33,435 nt of DNA from JALXDT01 sp964634755. GTDB lineage: Bacteria > Acidobacteriota > Aminicenantia > JAMOAD01. Location of the stretch: contig CAZWJH010000016.1 of NCBI GenBank assembly GCA_964634755.1, forward strand, positions 1 through 33,435, in the 5' to 3' direction. The translations under genes were made by a program, and so were the position numbers. The notes under the pieces are model-generated. The model saw only the letters and a list, made by a program, of their open reading frames with translations, ran no database searches and had not been told where the DNA came from. This document shows, one piece after another, positions 15,642 to 24,246 of this stretch (position 1 is its first letter; the number at the start of each line of letters is the position of its first letter).

Positions 15642-16112
15642 ATGAAGATAAAAACAAGAAGTTTCGGGGAGCTTGAATTTCTCGAAGAAGCAATTATTAA
15701 TTTTGAAGAAGGGATTGTAGGGTTTTCCTCTTTGAAGAGGTGGATTGTTATTGAAAATCCGGAGATGCAACCATTCAAGTGGCTTCAGTCAGTGGATAAT
15801 CCTGATATAGCTCTTATGGTAATAGAGCCAAGATTGATAAGGGCTGAGTATAAAATGGTTATAGCTGCTGAAGAGCACAAAAAAATAGGAATTGAAAGTT
15901 TACATGGTGATAAAAAGTGGATAGCTCTTTGCGTTATAGTAGTGGATGAAAATATTGAGGAAAGTATTGTAAATCTGAAAGCTCCGATTATAATAAACCT
16001 TGATGATAAAAAGGGAAAGCAGGTCATTCTTTTAAACGATGATTATGATGTGGAGGAACCCCTTTTTTCCAAAGAAGCTATTGAAATGAGAAAGGAAAGG
16101 GAGAATACTTAG
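15642..16112 (+). CDS. fliW: Flagellar assembly factor FliW
   Basis: A 156-residue cytoplasmic protein. FliW binds flagellin and CsrA, and frees or blocks CsrA according to flagellin level. Family features are KTRSFGELEF, INFEEGIVGFSSLKRWIVIE, PFKWLQSVDNPDIALMVIEP and CVIVVDENIEESIVNLKAPIIIN, near the FliW consensus. The C-terminal tail is slightly long and charged. Its TAG stop shares one base with the GTG start of csrA, so the two partners are translated together, the arrangement known from Firmicutes and other phyla with the FliW-CsrA switch. Confidence 0.93.
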   Translation: MKIKTRSFGELEFLEEAIINFEEGIVGFSSLKRWIVIENPEMQPFKWLQSVDNPDIALMVIEPRLIRAEYKMVIAAEEHKKIGIESLHGDKKWIALCVIVVDENIEESIVNLKAPIIINLDDKKGKQVILLNDDYDVEEPLFSKEAIEMRKERENT

Positions 16113-16360
16113 TGTTAGTTTTAACGAGAAAGGCAGGGCAGGCGATATATATAGGGGATAAGATAAAAATAAAAATTCTTTCTATTTCTTCTTCTGGTGT
16201 TGAAGTGGGAATAGAAGCTCCAAAAGAGCTTAATATCGTAAGAGAGGAGCTTTTGGAAAAGGTTAAGGATTTGAACATAAAAGCATCAAAGATAAATAGG
16301 GATTCACTTGATAAACTAAAGAATCTTATAAAAGAGAATGAAAAGGCAAAAAAAGAGTAA
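16112..16360 (+). CDS. csrA: Carbon storage / translational regulator CsrA
   Basis: An 82-residue RNA-binding protein that represses translation by binding GGA motifs near ribosome sites. The N-terminal 60 residues match the family: MLVLTRKAGQAIYIGDKIKI, VEVGIEAPKELNIVREEL. The C-terminal ~20 residues are lysine-rich and longer than in E. coli CsrA (61), as in many FliW-containing species, where the C-terminal extension takes part in FliW binding. The start is GTG at 16112, overlapping the fliW stop, and is confirmed by the invariant MLVLTRK start. Last gene of the flagellar operon; the convergent nitroreductase ends 11 bases away. I see no terminator between them. Confidence 0.95.
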   Translation: MLVLTRKAGQAIYIGDKIKIKILSISSSGVEVGIEAPKELNIVREELLEKVKDLNIKASKINRDSLDKLKNLIKENEKAKKE

Positions 16361-16371
16361 TTGGTGAAATT

Positions 16372-17220
16372 TTAAAAGATAAAGGATACAATATATTGAA
16401 GAGAGGAAAAGCTTTCTTTATTTTTTAGAAGATTCCACCTCCCAGATACCCCGATTTCTGAGAAAGATTTCCATAAATGATAGGAAACTATTCCCATATC
16501 AATCATCTGAAGATCAGCTGATGGCACTAATTTGCTGTAAAGTTTATCCCTTTTAAGATAAAGGTCAATCCTATTTTTATAAATAAAAAAACGCCAAGGC
16601 TGTTTGTTTGAGGCGGAAGGAGCTATTCTGACATTTTCCAATACTTCTTTTAATTTTGTTTCAGAAAGATTCTCTGGATTTTCTTTTATAAAAAATAATT
16701 TTTCAAAAGTCTTTCTTTTATCACCTTTAGCACTCCACCTCACGATCTTATCTCTTAAAGTCCTTTTTGAAGCGCAATATCCAAATGGAATAATTGCAGG
16801 AACAAGCTCATCTTCTTTTATTCCAAGCTCACTACCGAAACCTTTTCTGTCAAAGACCCCTCCGATCCAGCAGGTATTTAACCCCATTTGTGTAAGGTAA
16901 ATTATTATGTTTTCCATAAGAAAACCGTATTTTACCCAGTCAAACTCAGACTTTTTATTTAAAATTCCCACAATGTAGAACCTATCCCCTTTAAACATTC
17001 CATAAGTTCCTGTTGTGAAAAATCTTTTAGCTTTTAATTCGTGTTTATCGACAATTCCAGCTATGAAATTTCCCGAACTTTCGTTTGCTTTTCCAATTTG
17101 TTTTTTTACGAGATTTAATTTTTCTTCCTCTACACCATTTCCGTCAAAAGTTCTGCATGAAAATCTTTTTTTTGCAAGTTCCGAAAAATTCCCATTTACT
17201 TCAATTATTTCTTTTAACAT
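16372..17220 (-). CDS. TM1586-type nitroreductase-family protein
   Basis: A 282-residue FMN-dependent nitroreductase-like protein. The N-terminal segment (ELAKKRFSCRTFDGNGV) corresponds to the usual arginine-rich FMN-contact motif. GFLMENIIIYLTQMGLNTCWIGG is the core helix. The second half contains VRIAPSASNKQPWRFFIY, the Ser-Asn-Gln-Pro-Trp signature. The layout and length fit the putative TM1586 nitroreductase group rather than single-domain NfsB types. Substrate unknown. Its ATG 17220 lies inside the last codons of the upstream glycosyltransferase (20-base overlap), so it is probably translationally coupled. Last gene of the leftward ntrY operon. Confidence 0.82.
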   Translation of the reverse strand: MLKEIIEVNGNFSELAKKRFSCRTFDGNGVEEEKLNLVKKQIGKANESSGNFIAGIVDKHELKAKRFFTTGTYGMFKGDRFYIVGILNKKSEFDWVKYGFLMENIIIYLTQMGLNTCWIGGVFDRKGFGSELGIKEDELVPAIIPFGYCASKRTLRDKIVRWSAKGDKRKTFEKLFFIKENPENLSETKLKEVLENVRIAPSASNKQPWRFFIYKNRIDLYLKRDKLYSKLVPSADLQMIDMGIVSYHLWKSFSEIGVSGRWNLLKNKESFSSLQYIVSFIF

Positions 17221-18361
17221 TTTCCATAAGCTTTAAATAAAGCCTTTCCTGTTTTTTAATCATTTTATTAGGATTAAATTCATTATAAATTCTCTCTGAT
17301 TCAGTTAAAATGTTTTCCATAAGATTATTGTCATCGAGAGTTTTAATCACTAATTCCGATGCTTTTTGATAGTCTTTCGGATGAAAAAGGTATCCGTTTT
17401 TGCTATTTTTTATAATATCCTTTGTACCATTGGCCGCTGATGCGACAACGGGAACTTGGCTGACAATTGACTGAACAGCAACCTGAGGTAGTCCTTCCCA
17501 TAGTGATGGGAGCAATAATACATCAAAAGCTGGAATTAATTCTTCCGGATTTTTTACCCATCCTAAAAATCTAATTTTATCCTCTACTTTATATTCTTTT
17601 ATCTTTTCAAGCATCGCACTTCTTACATATCCATCTCCTGCTATTATAAAGAGAACATCGTCTCTCTGTCTTAAAACGAGATTTGCAATTTTAATGAAAC
17701 CTATGGGATCCTTTTGAGGTTTAAAGCAAAATACTCCTCCGACAATTTTTTTATCATGTGGAATATTAAATTTCTTTCTTAAATCTTCTTTTTTTTCTCT
17801 GTTATTATAAAATTTATCAAGTCCCACTATACTTCTAATGATTGATGAATTTTCCTTTTTTTTGAGAATTTTGAGCTTTAATGCCTCTTCTCTGTTTGCC
17901 TCTGAAACAAAAATAAGATGTGAGGTGATTTTTGCAGCAAATTTTTCAAGAAAAATGTAAAAATTTCTTCTTACCCTCGAGTGAAAAGGACTGAATGCAA
18001 AACCGTGAACTGTATGTATGATTATAGGCACCCCTGCTAAAAATGCGGCCAATCTTCCCAAAATTCCCGCTTTTGAGCTATGTGTGTGAACTATATGAGG
18101 CTTAATATTCCTTATTTGTCTTAAAAGTGAGATTAAAGTTAAAAAGTCCTTTATAGGTGAAATCTCTCTTATAAGGGTTTTTATGCAATTAAAATTTTTT
18201 GTGTACTTCTTAACATCAGGGTTTAAGATTCCTTTGCAATTTGATATAAGGTATGTTTCAAATTTATCCTTATTGAGCTCTTTTACTGTTTTTAGAGTAA
18301 ATAATTGAGCTCCTCCTAATTCAAGCTCTGTTATTATGTGAAGTACTTTGATTTTTCCCAT
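17201..18361 (-). CDS. GT4-family glycosyltransferase
   Basis: A 386-residue GT-B fold glycosyltransferase, probably acting on a lipid- or surface-glycan acceptor at the cytoplasmic face. The N-terminal domain has HIITELELGGAQLFTLKTVKEL (the GGA acceptor loop) and HTHSSKAGILGRLAA. The C-terminal donor domain has GGVFCFKPQKDP, IAGDGYVRSAM and VLLLPSLWEGLPQVAVQSI. The family EX7E motif is altered: Glu289 is present but the second Glu is Gln297. The first Glu is usually the more critical, so activity is possible. It begins directly after the der stop with no gap and overlaps the nitroreductase by 20 bases. Confidence 0.87.
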   Translation of the reverse strand: MGKIKVLHIITELELGGAQLFTLKTVKELNKDKFETYLISNCKGILNPDVKKYTKNFNCIKTLIREISPIKDFLTLISLLRQIRNIKPHIVHTHSSKAGILGRLAAFLAGVPIIIHTVHGFAFSPFHSRVRRNFYIFLEKFAAKITSHLIFVSEANREEALKLKILKKKENSSIIRSIVGLDKFYNNREKKEDLRKKFNIPHDKKIVGGVFCFKPQKDPIGFIKIANLVLRQRDDVLFIIAGDGYVRSAMLEKIKEYKVEDKIRFLGWVKNPEELIPAFDVLLLPSLWEGLPQVAVQSIVSQVPVVASAANGTKDIIKNSKNGYLFHPKDYQKASELVIKTLDDNNLMENILTESERIYNEFNPNKMIKKQERLYLKLMENVKRNN

Positions 18362-19675
18362 TTACTTTTTTCTAACTATAAATTTTATCGGAGTCCCTTC
18401 AAAGTCAAACACAGCCCTAAACTGCTTTTCAAGATATGATTCTGCTGAGGGCATGAGCTTTTTTGATGAAGAGGCAAAAAGTCCAAAAACCGGCGGACCG
18501 TATTTTATTTGTGTTATATATTTTATCTTTATGGGATTCGAATCTATAGTTAGTATCGGGTTCTTATTATTTATATTTTCAAAAACTCTGTTAAGTTCTG
18601 ATGTCTGTATCTTCCTTTTGTAATTCTCGTAAACATTAATACTGTAGTCCAACAGCTTTAATAAATTTTTGCCAGTTTTTGCAGATACAAATAATTTTGG
18701 GGCAAATTTTATAAAATGGAATTTAGAATCCACCTCTTTTATTAATTTATCCCCTCTTTTTTTGTTAGGAATAAGATCCCATTTATTTAAAGCAATTACA
18801 AGTGGCTTCATATTTTCTTTAATTAACGCAGCAATTCTCATGTCCTGCTTTGTAAATTCCTCGGATAAGTCAAGAACGAAAATAATAACATCTGCACGAG
18901 GAATGCTCTTTTCAGCTTTGATAATAGCAGCTTTTTCCTTTGAGTCCTTTAATTTATTCAATTTCCTTATTCCGGCTGTGTCCATAAGAATAAATTTTTG
19001 CCCCTTATATTTTATCTCCTCATCCAAGATATCCCTTGTTGTGTGAGGCACAGAACTTACAATAGCTCTTTCCTCATTTAGAAATTTATTTAGTATTGAT
19101 GATTTTCCCACATTTGTTTTACCAACTATTGCTATTTTTAGAGAGCTCTCTTTCTCATCTTTTTCATAATATTCGGGTATATTTTCAAGAATTTTTTCCA
19201 AAAGCTCTTCAAGTCTGTGATTATGCTCTGCTGATATTGTGAATATTTCCTCTCCGAATTCCATAAAAGATGTTTCTGTTTCCTGAATTTTTTCATACTC
19301 CTCTGTATCAACTTTATTTACTACTATTATTATTTTTACACCTGTTTTTTTAAGGGTTCTGTAAAGCTCTTTTTCTATTGGGAGTAATTCTCTTCTGCTA
19401 TCAAAAAGTAATAGAATTAAATCACTCTTTTCTGCTAACCTTATTGCGCTTTCTTTTACTTTTGAGAACATTTCCCCATCCTCTTCAAAAAATCCGCCGG
19501 TATCATAAAGCTCAAAAGTTCGTCCCTCGTGCTTTACTATATCTTTTACAAAGTCCCTTGTCATTCCAGCTTTTCTATGGACAATTGCTTTCCTTTTTTT
19601 GACAAGTTTGTTAAATAATGTTGATTTCCCGGCATTAGGAATTCCTGCTATTATTACTTTAGGTATCTTTTTCAT
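18362..19675 (-). CDS. der: Ribosome-assembly GTPase Der (EngA)
   Basis: A 437-residue protein with two tandem GTPase domains and a C-terminal KH-like domain, acting in 50S subunit maturation. Domain 1 has GIPNAGKST, DTGG and NKVD; domain 2 has GKTNVGKSS, DTAG and NKWD. The C-terminal block includes KYGPPVFGLFAS and the family ending TPIKFIVRKK. Length is normal. In domain 1, GIPNAGKST replaces the more usual GRPNVGKST. ATG 19675 is preferred, with AGGGTGA upstream; a GTG at 19687 is an alternative adding four residues. It overlaps the upstream membrane-protein gene by 17 bases. Being within an ntrYX operon is unusual. Confidence 0.95.
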   Translation of the reverse strand: MKKIPKVIIAGIPNAGKSTLFNKLVKKRKAIVHRKAGMTRDFVKDIVKHEGRTFELYDTGGFFEEDGEMFSKVKESAIRLAEKSDLILLLFDSRRELLPIEKELYRTLKKTGVKIIIVVNKVDTEEYEKIQETETSFMEFGEEIFTISAEHNHRLEELLEKILENIPEYYEKDEKESSLKIAIVGKTNVGKSSILNKFLNEERAIVSSVPHTTRDILDEEIKYKGQKFILMDTAGIRKLNKLKDSKEKAAIIKAEKSIPRADVIIFVLDLSEEFTKQDMRIAALIKENMKPLVIALNKWDLIPNKKRGDKLIKEVDSKFHFIKFAPKLFVSAKTGKNLLKLLDYSINVYENYKRKIQTSELNRVFENINNKNPILTIDSNPIKIKYITQIKYGPPVFGLFASSSKKLMPSAESYLEKQFRAVFDFEGTPIKFIVRKK

Positions 19676-20198
19676 TATTTTTTTCACCCTTGAATATTGA
19701 ATACTCTTTAAATAAAAAGAGAGGAACTATTATATTGGAAGTGAAAAAGAAAGTAAAGACTAAAATAATAATTTGAAGAGGGTAAAAAATGGTTGTATTT
19801 TTTACTAAAGGGTAAAGGGGCAAAGATATAAGGTTAAGAAGAACAAAAAAAATAAAAGCAATTTTGAATATTTTTAAATTATCCTCTTGATAAATTGCAT
19901 AGTCAAATTTTTCTTTGAAAGATTCAGATAAAAATCCTTTTCTTGTGAAAAATAATTTTTTGTGATTAATATTTAAAGCTCTTAATAATATTTTCTTTGT
20001 GAGTAGTTTATTGGCTAAAAAAGTTAGCAAAATATAAAATAAAGGTAAAAGCCATAAAGTAAGTATATTGTTATTTTTTACCCCTTTCAGAAAAAAAAGC
20101 GAAAAAAAAGCGAAAAATAAAATATTAAAAGTGAATTTTGCAAATAAAATAGGGGCAGCTTTTATAAAATAGTTTAATCCTTCTTTGGGAAGTTTCAT
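19659..20198 (-). CDS. Unknown four-helix membrane protein
   Basis: A 179-residue protein I do not recognise. Four hydrophobic segments are visible, at about residues 17-37, 45-65, 111-131 and 140-164. A charged central region of about 45 residues (70-110) separates two helix pairs, which suggests a repeated hairpin layout. It is rich in Phe, Leu and Lys and has no obvious motif. The ATG shares one base with the ntrX stop (TAATG), and the end overlaps der. Co-translation with NtrX may mean a link to envelope sensing, but this is context only. Confidence 0.7.
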   Translation of the reverse strand: MKLPKEGLNYFIKAAPILFAKFTFNILFFAFFSLFFLKGVKNNNILTLWLLPLFYILLTFLANKLLTKKILLRALNINHKKLFFTRKGFLSESFKEKFDYAIYQEDNLKIFKIAFIFFVLLNLISLPLYPLVKNTTIFYPLQIIILVFTFFFTSNIIVPLFLFKEYSIFKGEKNNEKDT

Positions 20199-21565
20199 TA
20201 GAAGTTCTCTGCTTTAATTTTAAGTTGGTTTATTTTTTCTTTTAAAAAATTAACCTCGATTTTTAACTCTGAAGCTGTTTTTTCAAGATTAAAATTATTT
20301 TTTGACAGTCTGTAAGATAAAAATTCCTTTTCAAATTTTCTTATAGCCTCTTCAAAACTATAATAAGGAGCTGTTAGGATACTTGAGCTTGAAGGAGCTG
20401 ATAAACTTAAGAATTTTTCAATATCCTTTTCTGTAATTTCTTCAGCTTTTACTAAAATTGCTATTCTCTCAACAAGATTTTTTAGTTCTCTTACATTTCC
20501 ATACCATGGGTATTTGACCAATGCTCTCATTGCATTATCACTGAAATATTTTTTTTCTCCTCCGTACTCTTCAGTGAATAACTCCAAAAAATAATCTGCA
20601 AGAAGGGGGATGTCTTCCCTTCTTTCTCTTAAAGGTGGTATGTAAATAGGAACAAAATTAAGAATTTCAAAAAGATCCTCTCTGAAATTCCCATTTTGAA
20701 CCTCAAAAGCAAGGTTTTTTGTTGTAGAACTTATTATTCTTACATTAATCTTTGTTGCTTCAGAGCTTCCGAGTGGGGCTATTCTTCCCTCTTCTAATGC
20801 TCTTAGAAGGATTGCTTGATTTCTTTTTGAAATTGTTTCTATTGCTTCTAAAAAGAGAGTTCCCCCATCGGCAATTGCAAACTTCCCTTTTCTACTGCTT
20901 AATGCATAGGGGATAGCTCCTTTTTCATATCCAAAAAGCTCCTGTTCAAATTCTTCTTCAGGAATAGCTGCGAAATTAACTTTTACGAAACTCTTTTCCG
21001 CTCTTTTGGAATTTTCATGAATTACTCTTGCTACAAGCTCTTTGCCTGTTCCTTTTTCTCCTGAAATTAATACCATTCTATCTGTTTGAACTACAAGTTC
21101 GATATCCTCTTTAAGTCTTCTTATTGCCGGGCTTTCTCCGATTAAGATTGGTTTTACTTTTGAGCTCATTCGAAGAAGTTTATTCTCTTCAATTAGTTCA
21201 AGTCTGTTAAGAGCATTCTTTATAGTTAAAACCACTTTTTCAAGTGACAAAGGTTTTTCAAGAAAATCAAAGGCTCCTGCCCTTGTTGCATTTACTGCCA
21301 TCTCTATGGTAGAATGTCCTGAAATCATAATCACTTCTGTGGTTTTGTATTTTTGTTTTATCGTTTTTAAAATTTGGATACCATCTTTTCCTGGTAATAA
21401 AACATCTAAAATAACAATATCAAAAGATGTTTTTTCAAGCCTTTCAAGAGCTTCTTCTCCTGTGATAGCGGTTTCTCCAATCCAACCTTCATCTTCAACT
21501 ATACTTTTCAAGGATGTTCTCACTCCTGATTCATCATCTACTATTAAAATTTTCCTTTTGCTCAT
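20198..21565 (-). CDS. ntrX: NtrX-like response regulator with degenerate AAA+ domain
   Basis: A 455-residue NtrC-family regulator. The receiver (1-120) is intact, with Asp10/Asp11, phospho-acceptor Asp54 and Lys104. The central AAA+ domain (about 140-375) has Walker A GEKGTGKE (169-176) and the GNVRELKN sensor II region. Two key motifs are altered: the sigma-54-contacting GAFTGA loop is GAIPYA (216-221), and the Walker B GGTLFLDE is GGTLFLEA (Glu240-Ala241). Sensor I is SSTTKNL in place of AATNKDL. A Fis-type helix-turn-helix ends the protein (about 410-455). Without GAFTGA and the Walker B Glu, classical sigma-54 activation is unlikely; it may act as a plain DNA-binding regulator (inference). 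Overlaps ntrY by 4 bases (ATGA). Confidence 0.9.
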   Translation of the reverse strand: MSKRKILIVDDESGVRTSLKSIVEDEGWIGETAITGEEALERLEKTSFDIVILDVLLPGKDGIQILKTIKQKYKTTEVIMISGHSTIEMAVNATRAGAFDFLEKPLSLEKVVLTIKNALNRLELIEENKLLRMSSKVKPILIGESPAIRRLKEDIELVVQTDRMVLISGEKGTGKELVARVIHENSKRAEKSFVKVNFAAIPEEEFEQELFGYEKGAIPYALSSRKGKFAIADGGTLFLEAIETISKRNQAILLRALEEGRIAPLGSSEATKINVRIISSTTKNLAFEVQNGNFREDLFEILNFVPIYIPPLRERREDIPLLADYFLELFTEEYGGEKKYFSDNAMRALVKYPWYGNVRELKNLVERIAILVKAEEITEKDIEKFLSLSAPSSSSILTAPYYSFEEAIRKFEKEFLSYRLSKNNFNLEKTASELKIEVNFLKEKINQLKIKAENF

Positions 21566-23715
21566 TTTTTAAACTCCACTACAAATTTTGCACCTTTTTT
21601 GTATGTTTTGTCAAGGTAAAGCTCTCCTCTGTGTTCGTTTACAATTTGGTGAATTATGGAAAGACCTAAACCAGTTCCTTTTTCTTTTGTGGAAAAATAA
21701 GGGGTGAAGATATTATCCTGAATTTCAGGTGGAATACCGGGGCCTGTATCAGCAACTTCCATGATTATTTTGTCATTTTCTGATTTTGTTGAAATATAAA
21801 TTTCTCCTTTTCCTTCCATAGCTTCAGATGCATTGTTAAGAAGATTTACAATAACTCTTTTAATTTGTTGAGGGTCAAGCATAAGCTCCGGAAGGTTAGG
21901 AGATAGCTCTAAAATTACTTCTATGCCTTTGTTAACTTCTCTAAAAACGGAGACAGTTTCTTCAATAAGAAAGTTTAAATTGATGCTCTTGAATTTGGGA
22001 TCAGGCATTCTTGCGAAAGCCATGAAATTATCCAAAAGATTTCTAATTCCAGAAACTTCAGAAAGGATTGTAACAGAAGCATCTTTTGCAATCTTTTTTA
22101 ACTCATCGGCGGGTTTATCTATATTTTTAATTATTCTTTGTGCAGACAATTGGACAGGGGTAAGCGGATTTTTTAACTCATGAGCTACTTTTTCCGCTAT
22201 AACCTTCCAATCTGATAATCTTTTTGCCCTTATAATATCAGTAAGATCATCAAGGACTACTATAAGCTCTCCTTTACCCCCTTCACTTTCCTTTAAGTAT
22301 GTTATTTTTATTGCTATTTCTCTTTTAACTCCTCTTCCGGTTGTTATTGTTGTTTGAAATTCATTATATCTTAAACCCATCCTCTTAACCCTTAAAACTT
22401 TTTCAAAAATTTCCAGGAATGCTTCATCTTTTATTAGTTTAAAAATATTTTTTCCCTTAGTCCCGCTCTTTGAATTAATGTTTAATAATTCTATAGCTGT
22501 AGAGTTTAATTCTAACACCTGTTCGTTCTCATTAAGAACTACAATACCAGCTCTTATATTGTGCAAAATACTTTCCTGAAATTCCTTTCCCTTTTTCATT
22601 TCTGCTTTTTGTCTTTCTGCAATTTCTCTCGTATTTGCAATCTCTTTGACCATTTTATTAAATGACTCAATTAAAAATCCGAATTCATCATTGCTGTCAT
22701 AATCAATGTGTATATTGAGTTTACCCTTTGAAATCTCTTCTGTTGCATATGCTAATTTTTCAACTGGGATGGTTATTTCTTTTGCCAGATGAATCCCCAG
22801 CCATGAAGCGGAAAAGATTATCAGAAGTGTTATTAAAAGAAATATTGATATGTATGTTATTTTTATCGGAGTTTTTAAGTGTTCAAGTTGTTTGTATCTT
22901 CTGAGGCTGTAGATTATTTTTCTTAAAGGAGCAAATCTTTTTTCGTATAAGTATTTTCCTGAAACAATTAAAAGGGAAATGCCATTATAATTTATGGCTT
23001 TTCCCCCTCTTAAAATCTCTCCTGTTCCCAATTTATCGGATCTGAATATTTCTCCATTTACGATACCTTTTAAAATTAAATTATCCGGGATGTTTTTATA
23101 TTCATAAAGAGGGATTTCTGGATTTAGAATTGTGATTTCCTCTTTATTGTTTATGTAAAAGCTGATGAGGTCTAATCCGTATTCTTTCATCTTTTGGATT
23201 AAAAATCTATTGAGAGATTGTTTAGCTTCCGGTTTGTAAAGCTCTTGCTTTGTTATATTATCTAATATTATTTGAGAAAAGTGAAGAGTGGTCTCTTTGT
23301 ATTCATCAAAAATTGCAGTCCTTATATTCTCTGCTCCTTCCATGACTGATTTAATGGGGCCTTTATACCATTGTTCGATGCTTTTTGAGATAATTCCGGC
23401 TGCAAATAAGAATAAGAGAATGGCCGGGATAATTGAGAAGCCGACGAAAAACATTACTAATTTGCTTTTAAAATGTGCTCCTATTATTTTCTTTTTTTTC
23501 TCTAGTATTAATTTGACGATATTTCGCCCGAGAATTATAAATGTTACTAAAAATAAAAGTAGTACGATTACTAATATTGAGAACAGAATTATTGAATCAC
23601 CTATAATTAAAGGTGAGAGATTTATACTTTCACTTATAGCGAACCAGAAGATTACCAGAAGAAGAATTATTATAATACTTAAAAGCAAGATTATTCTGTT
23701 CCTTCTGTTCATCAT
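21562..23715 (-). CDS. ntrY: NtrY-like sensor histidine kinase
   Basis: A 717-residue membrane kinase, the partner of NtrX. Three N-terminal membrane segments (about 8-28, 38-62, 85-110) precede an extracytoplasmic region of about 170 residues. A fourth segment (about 285-310) leads to a HAMP domain (ITIPVEKLAYATEEISKGKL), a PAS domain (ILHNIRAGIVVLNENEQVLELN), then HisKA with His512 in VAHELKNPLTPVQLSAQRI. The ATPase domain has NLLNNASEAM, DTGPGIPPE and GTGLGLSI. The order matches NtrY. ATG 23715 or 23712 is the likely start; the in-frame TTG at 23748 lies in the promoter. There is no ribosome site, and the predicted transcription start falls at the ATG, suggesting a leaderless mRNA. Confidence 0.92.
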   Translation of the reverse strand: MMNRRNRIILLLSIIIILLLVIFWFAISESINLSPLIIGDSIILFSILVIVLLLFLVTFIILGRNIVKLILEKKKKIIGAHFKSKLVMFFVGFSIIPAILLFLFAAGIISKSIEQWYKGPIKSVMEGAENIRTAIFDEYKETTLHFSQIILDNITKQELYKPEAKQSLNRFLIQKMKEYGLDLISFYINNKEEITILNPEIPLYEYKNIPDNLILKGIVNGEIFRSDKLGTGEILRGGKAINYNGISLLIVSGKYLYEKRFAPLRKIIYSLRRYKQLEHLKTPIKITYISIFLLITLLIIFSASWLGIHLAKEITIPVEKLAYATEEISKGKLNIHIDYDSNDEFGFLIESFNKMVKEIANTREIAERQKAEMKKGKEFQESILHNIRAGIVVLNENEQVLELNSTAIELLNINSKSGTKGKNIFKLIKDEAFLEIFEKVLRVKRMGLRYNEFQTTITTGRGVKREIAIKITYLKESEGGKGELIVVLDDLTDIIRAKRLSDWKVIAEKVAHELKNPLTPVQLSAQRIIKNIDKPADELKKIAKDASVTILSEVSGIRNLLDNFMAFARMPDPKFKSINLNFLIEETVSVFREVNKGIEVILELSPNLPELMLDPQQIKRVIVNLLNNASEAMEGKGEIYISTKSENDKIIMEVADTGPGIPPEIQDNIFTPYFSTKEKGTGLGLSIIHQIVNEHRGELYLDKTYKKGAKFVVEFKK

Positions 23716-23719
23716 CCAA

Positions 23720-23748
23720 ATATTAACACAGAGGCTTGATTTGTTCAA
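23720..23748 (-). promoter_or_regulatory. Promoter of the ntrY operon
   Basis: On the minus strand TTGAAC (23748-23743) and TAATAT (23725-23720) are 17 bases apart. The -10 box ends only 4 bases before ATG 23715, so transcription would begin at or inside the tandem ATGs (predicted +1 near 23713). Confidence 0.5.
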
Positions 23749-23764
23749 TTATTAAAAGTATAAT
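23736..23764 (+). promoter_or_regulatory. Promoter of the chemosensory operon
   Basis: TTGATT (23736-23741), 17 bases, then a perfect TATAAT (23759-23764). ATG 23770 follows after 5 bases, so the predicted transcription start (about 23771) coincides with the start codon. The -35 box is back-to-back with that of the divergent ntrY promoter, one base apart. Confidence 0.65.
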
Positions 23765-23769
23765 TTTTT

Positions 23770-24237
23770 ATGAGGATAAATATAGAAATACTTGTATTTA
23801 AAGTAGGTAAAGCTATTTTAGGAGTTAATATAAGAGAAATTAAAGAGGTTTTAGGAGAATCTAAAATTTATCCTCTTCCAAATGTTTCTGAAATTATTCT
23901 TGGTAACATAAATGTGAGAGGTACTATTTGGGTTTTATTGGATTTGAAAAAGATATTATTAAATGAAGTTAATAGTGATAGCAAAAAGAAATATTTTTTA
24001 TTAACAAAAGATAGTGAGAATAAGGTGGCTTTTCTTTGTGATGAAATAATAGATATTCTTGATATTACTCCGGGAGAAATTCAAAGAATAGAAAATAGTG
24101 ATAAAAAGGCAAAATCCTTCTTTTTGGGTCAGGTTTATTACAATAACAGGATTATTCCTATTATAAATTTAAAGAAAATAACGCAAACAAGTTTAGATAA
24201 ACTTTCTGAGATAAATTTTGAGGAAATAATCAGGTGA
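23770..24237 (+). CDS. cheW: CheW coupling protein
   Basis: A 155-residue adaptor that links receptors to CheA. The single CheW domain starts at once (ILVFKVGKAILGVNIREIKEVL). It includes PLPNVSEIILGNINVRGTIWVLLDLKKIL, with the conserved N-(I/V)-RG turn, and VAFLCDEIIDILDITPGEI. It ends in FFLGQVYYNNRIIPIINLKKI. ATG 23770 has no ribosome site and there is no later in-frame start before the fold begins, so the likely mRNA is leaderless. First gene of the chemosensory operon; the next gene starts 9 bases after its stop. Confidence 0.93.
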   Translation: MRINIEILVFKVGKAILGVNIREIKEVLGESKIYPLPNVSEIILGNINVRGTIWVLLDLKKILLNEVNSDSKKKYFLLTKDSENKVAFLCDEIIDILDITPGEIQRIENSDKKAKSFFLGQVYYNNRIIPIINLKKITQTSLDKLSEINFEEIIR

Positions 24238-24246
24238 GGTGCTTCA

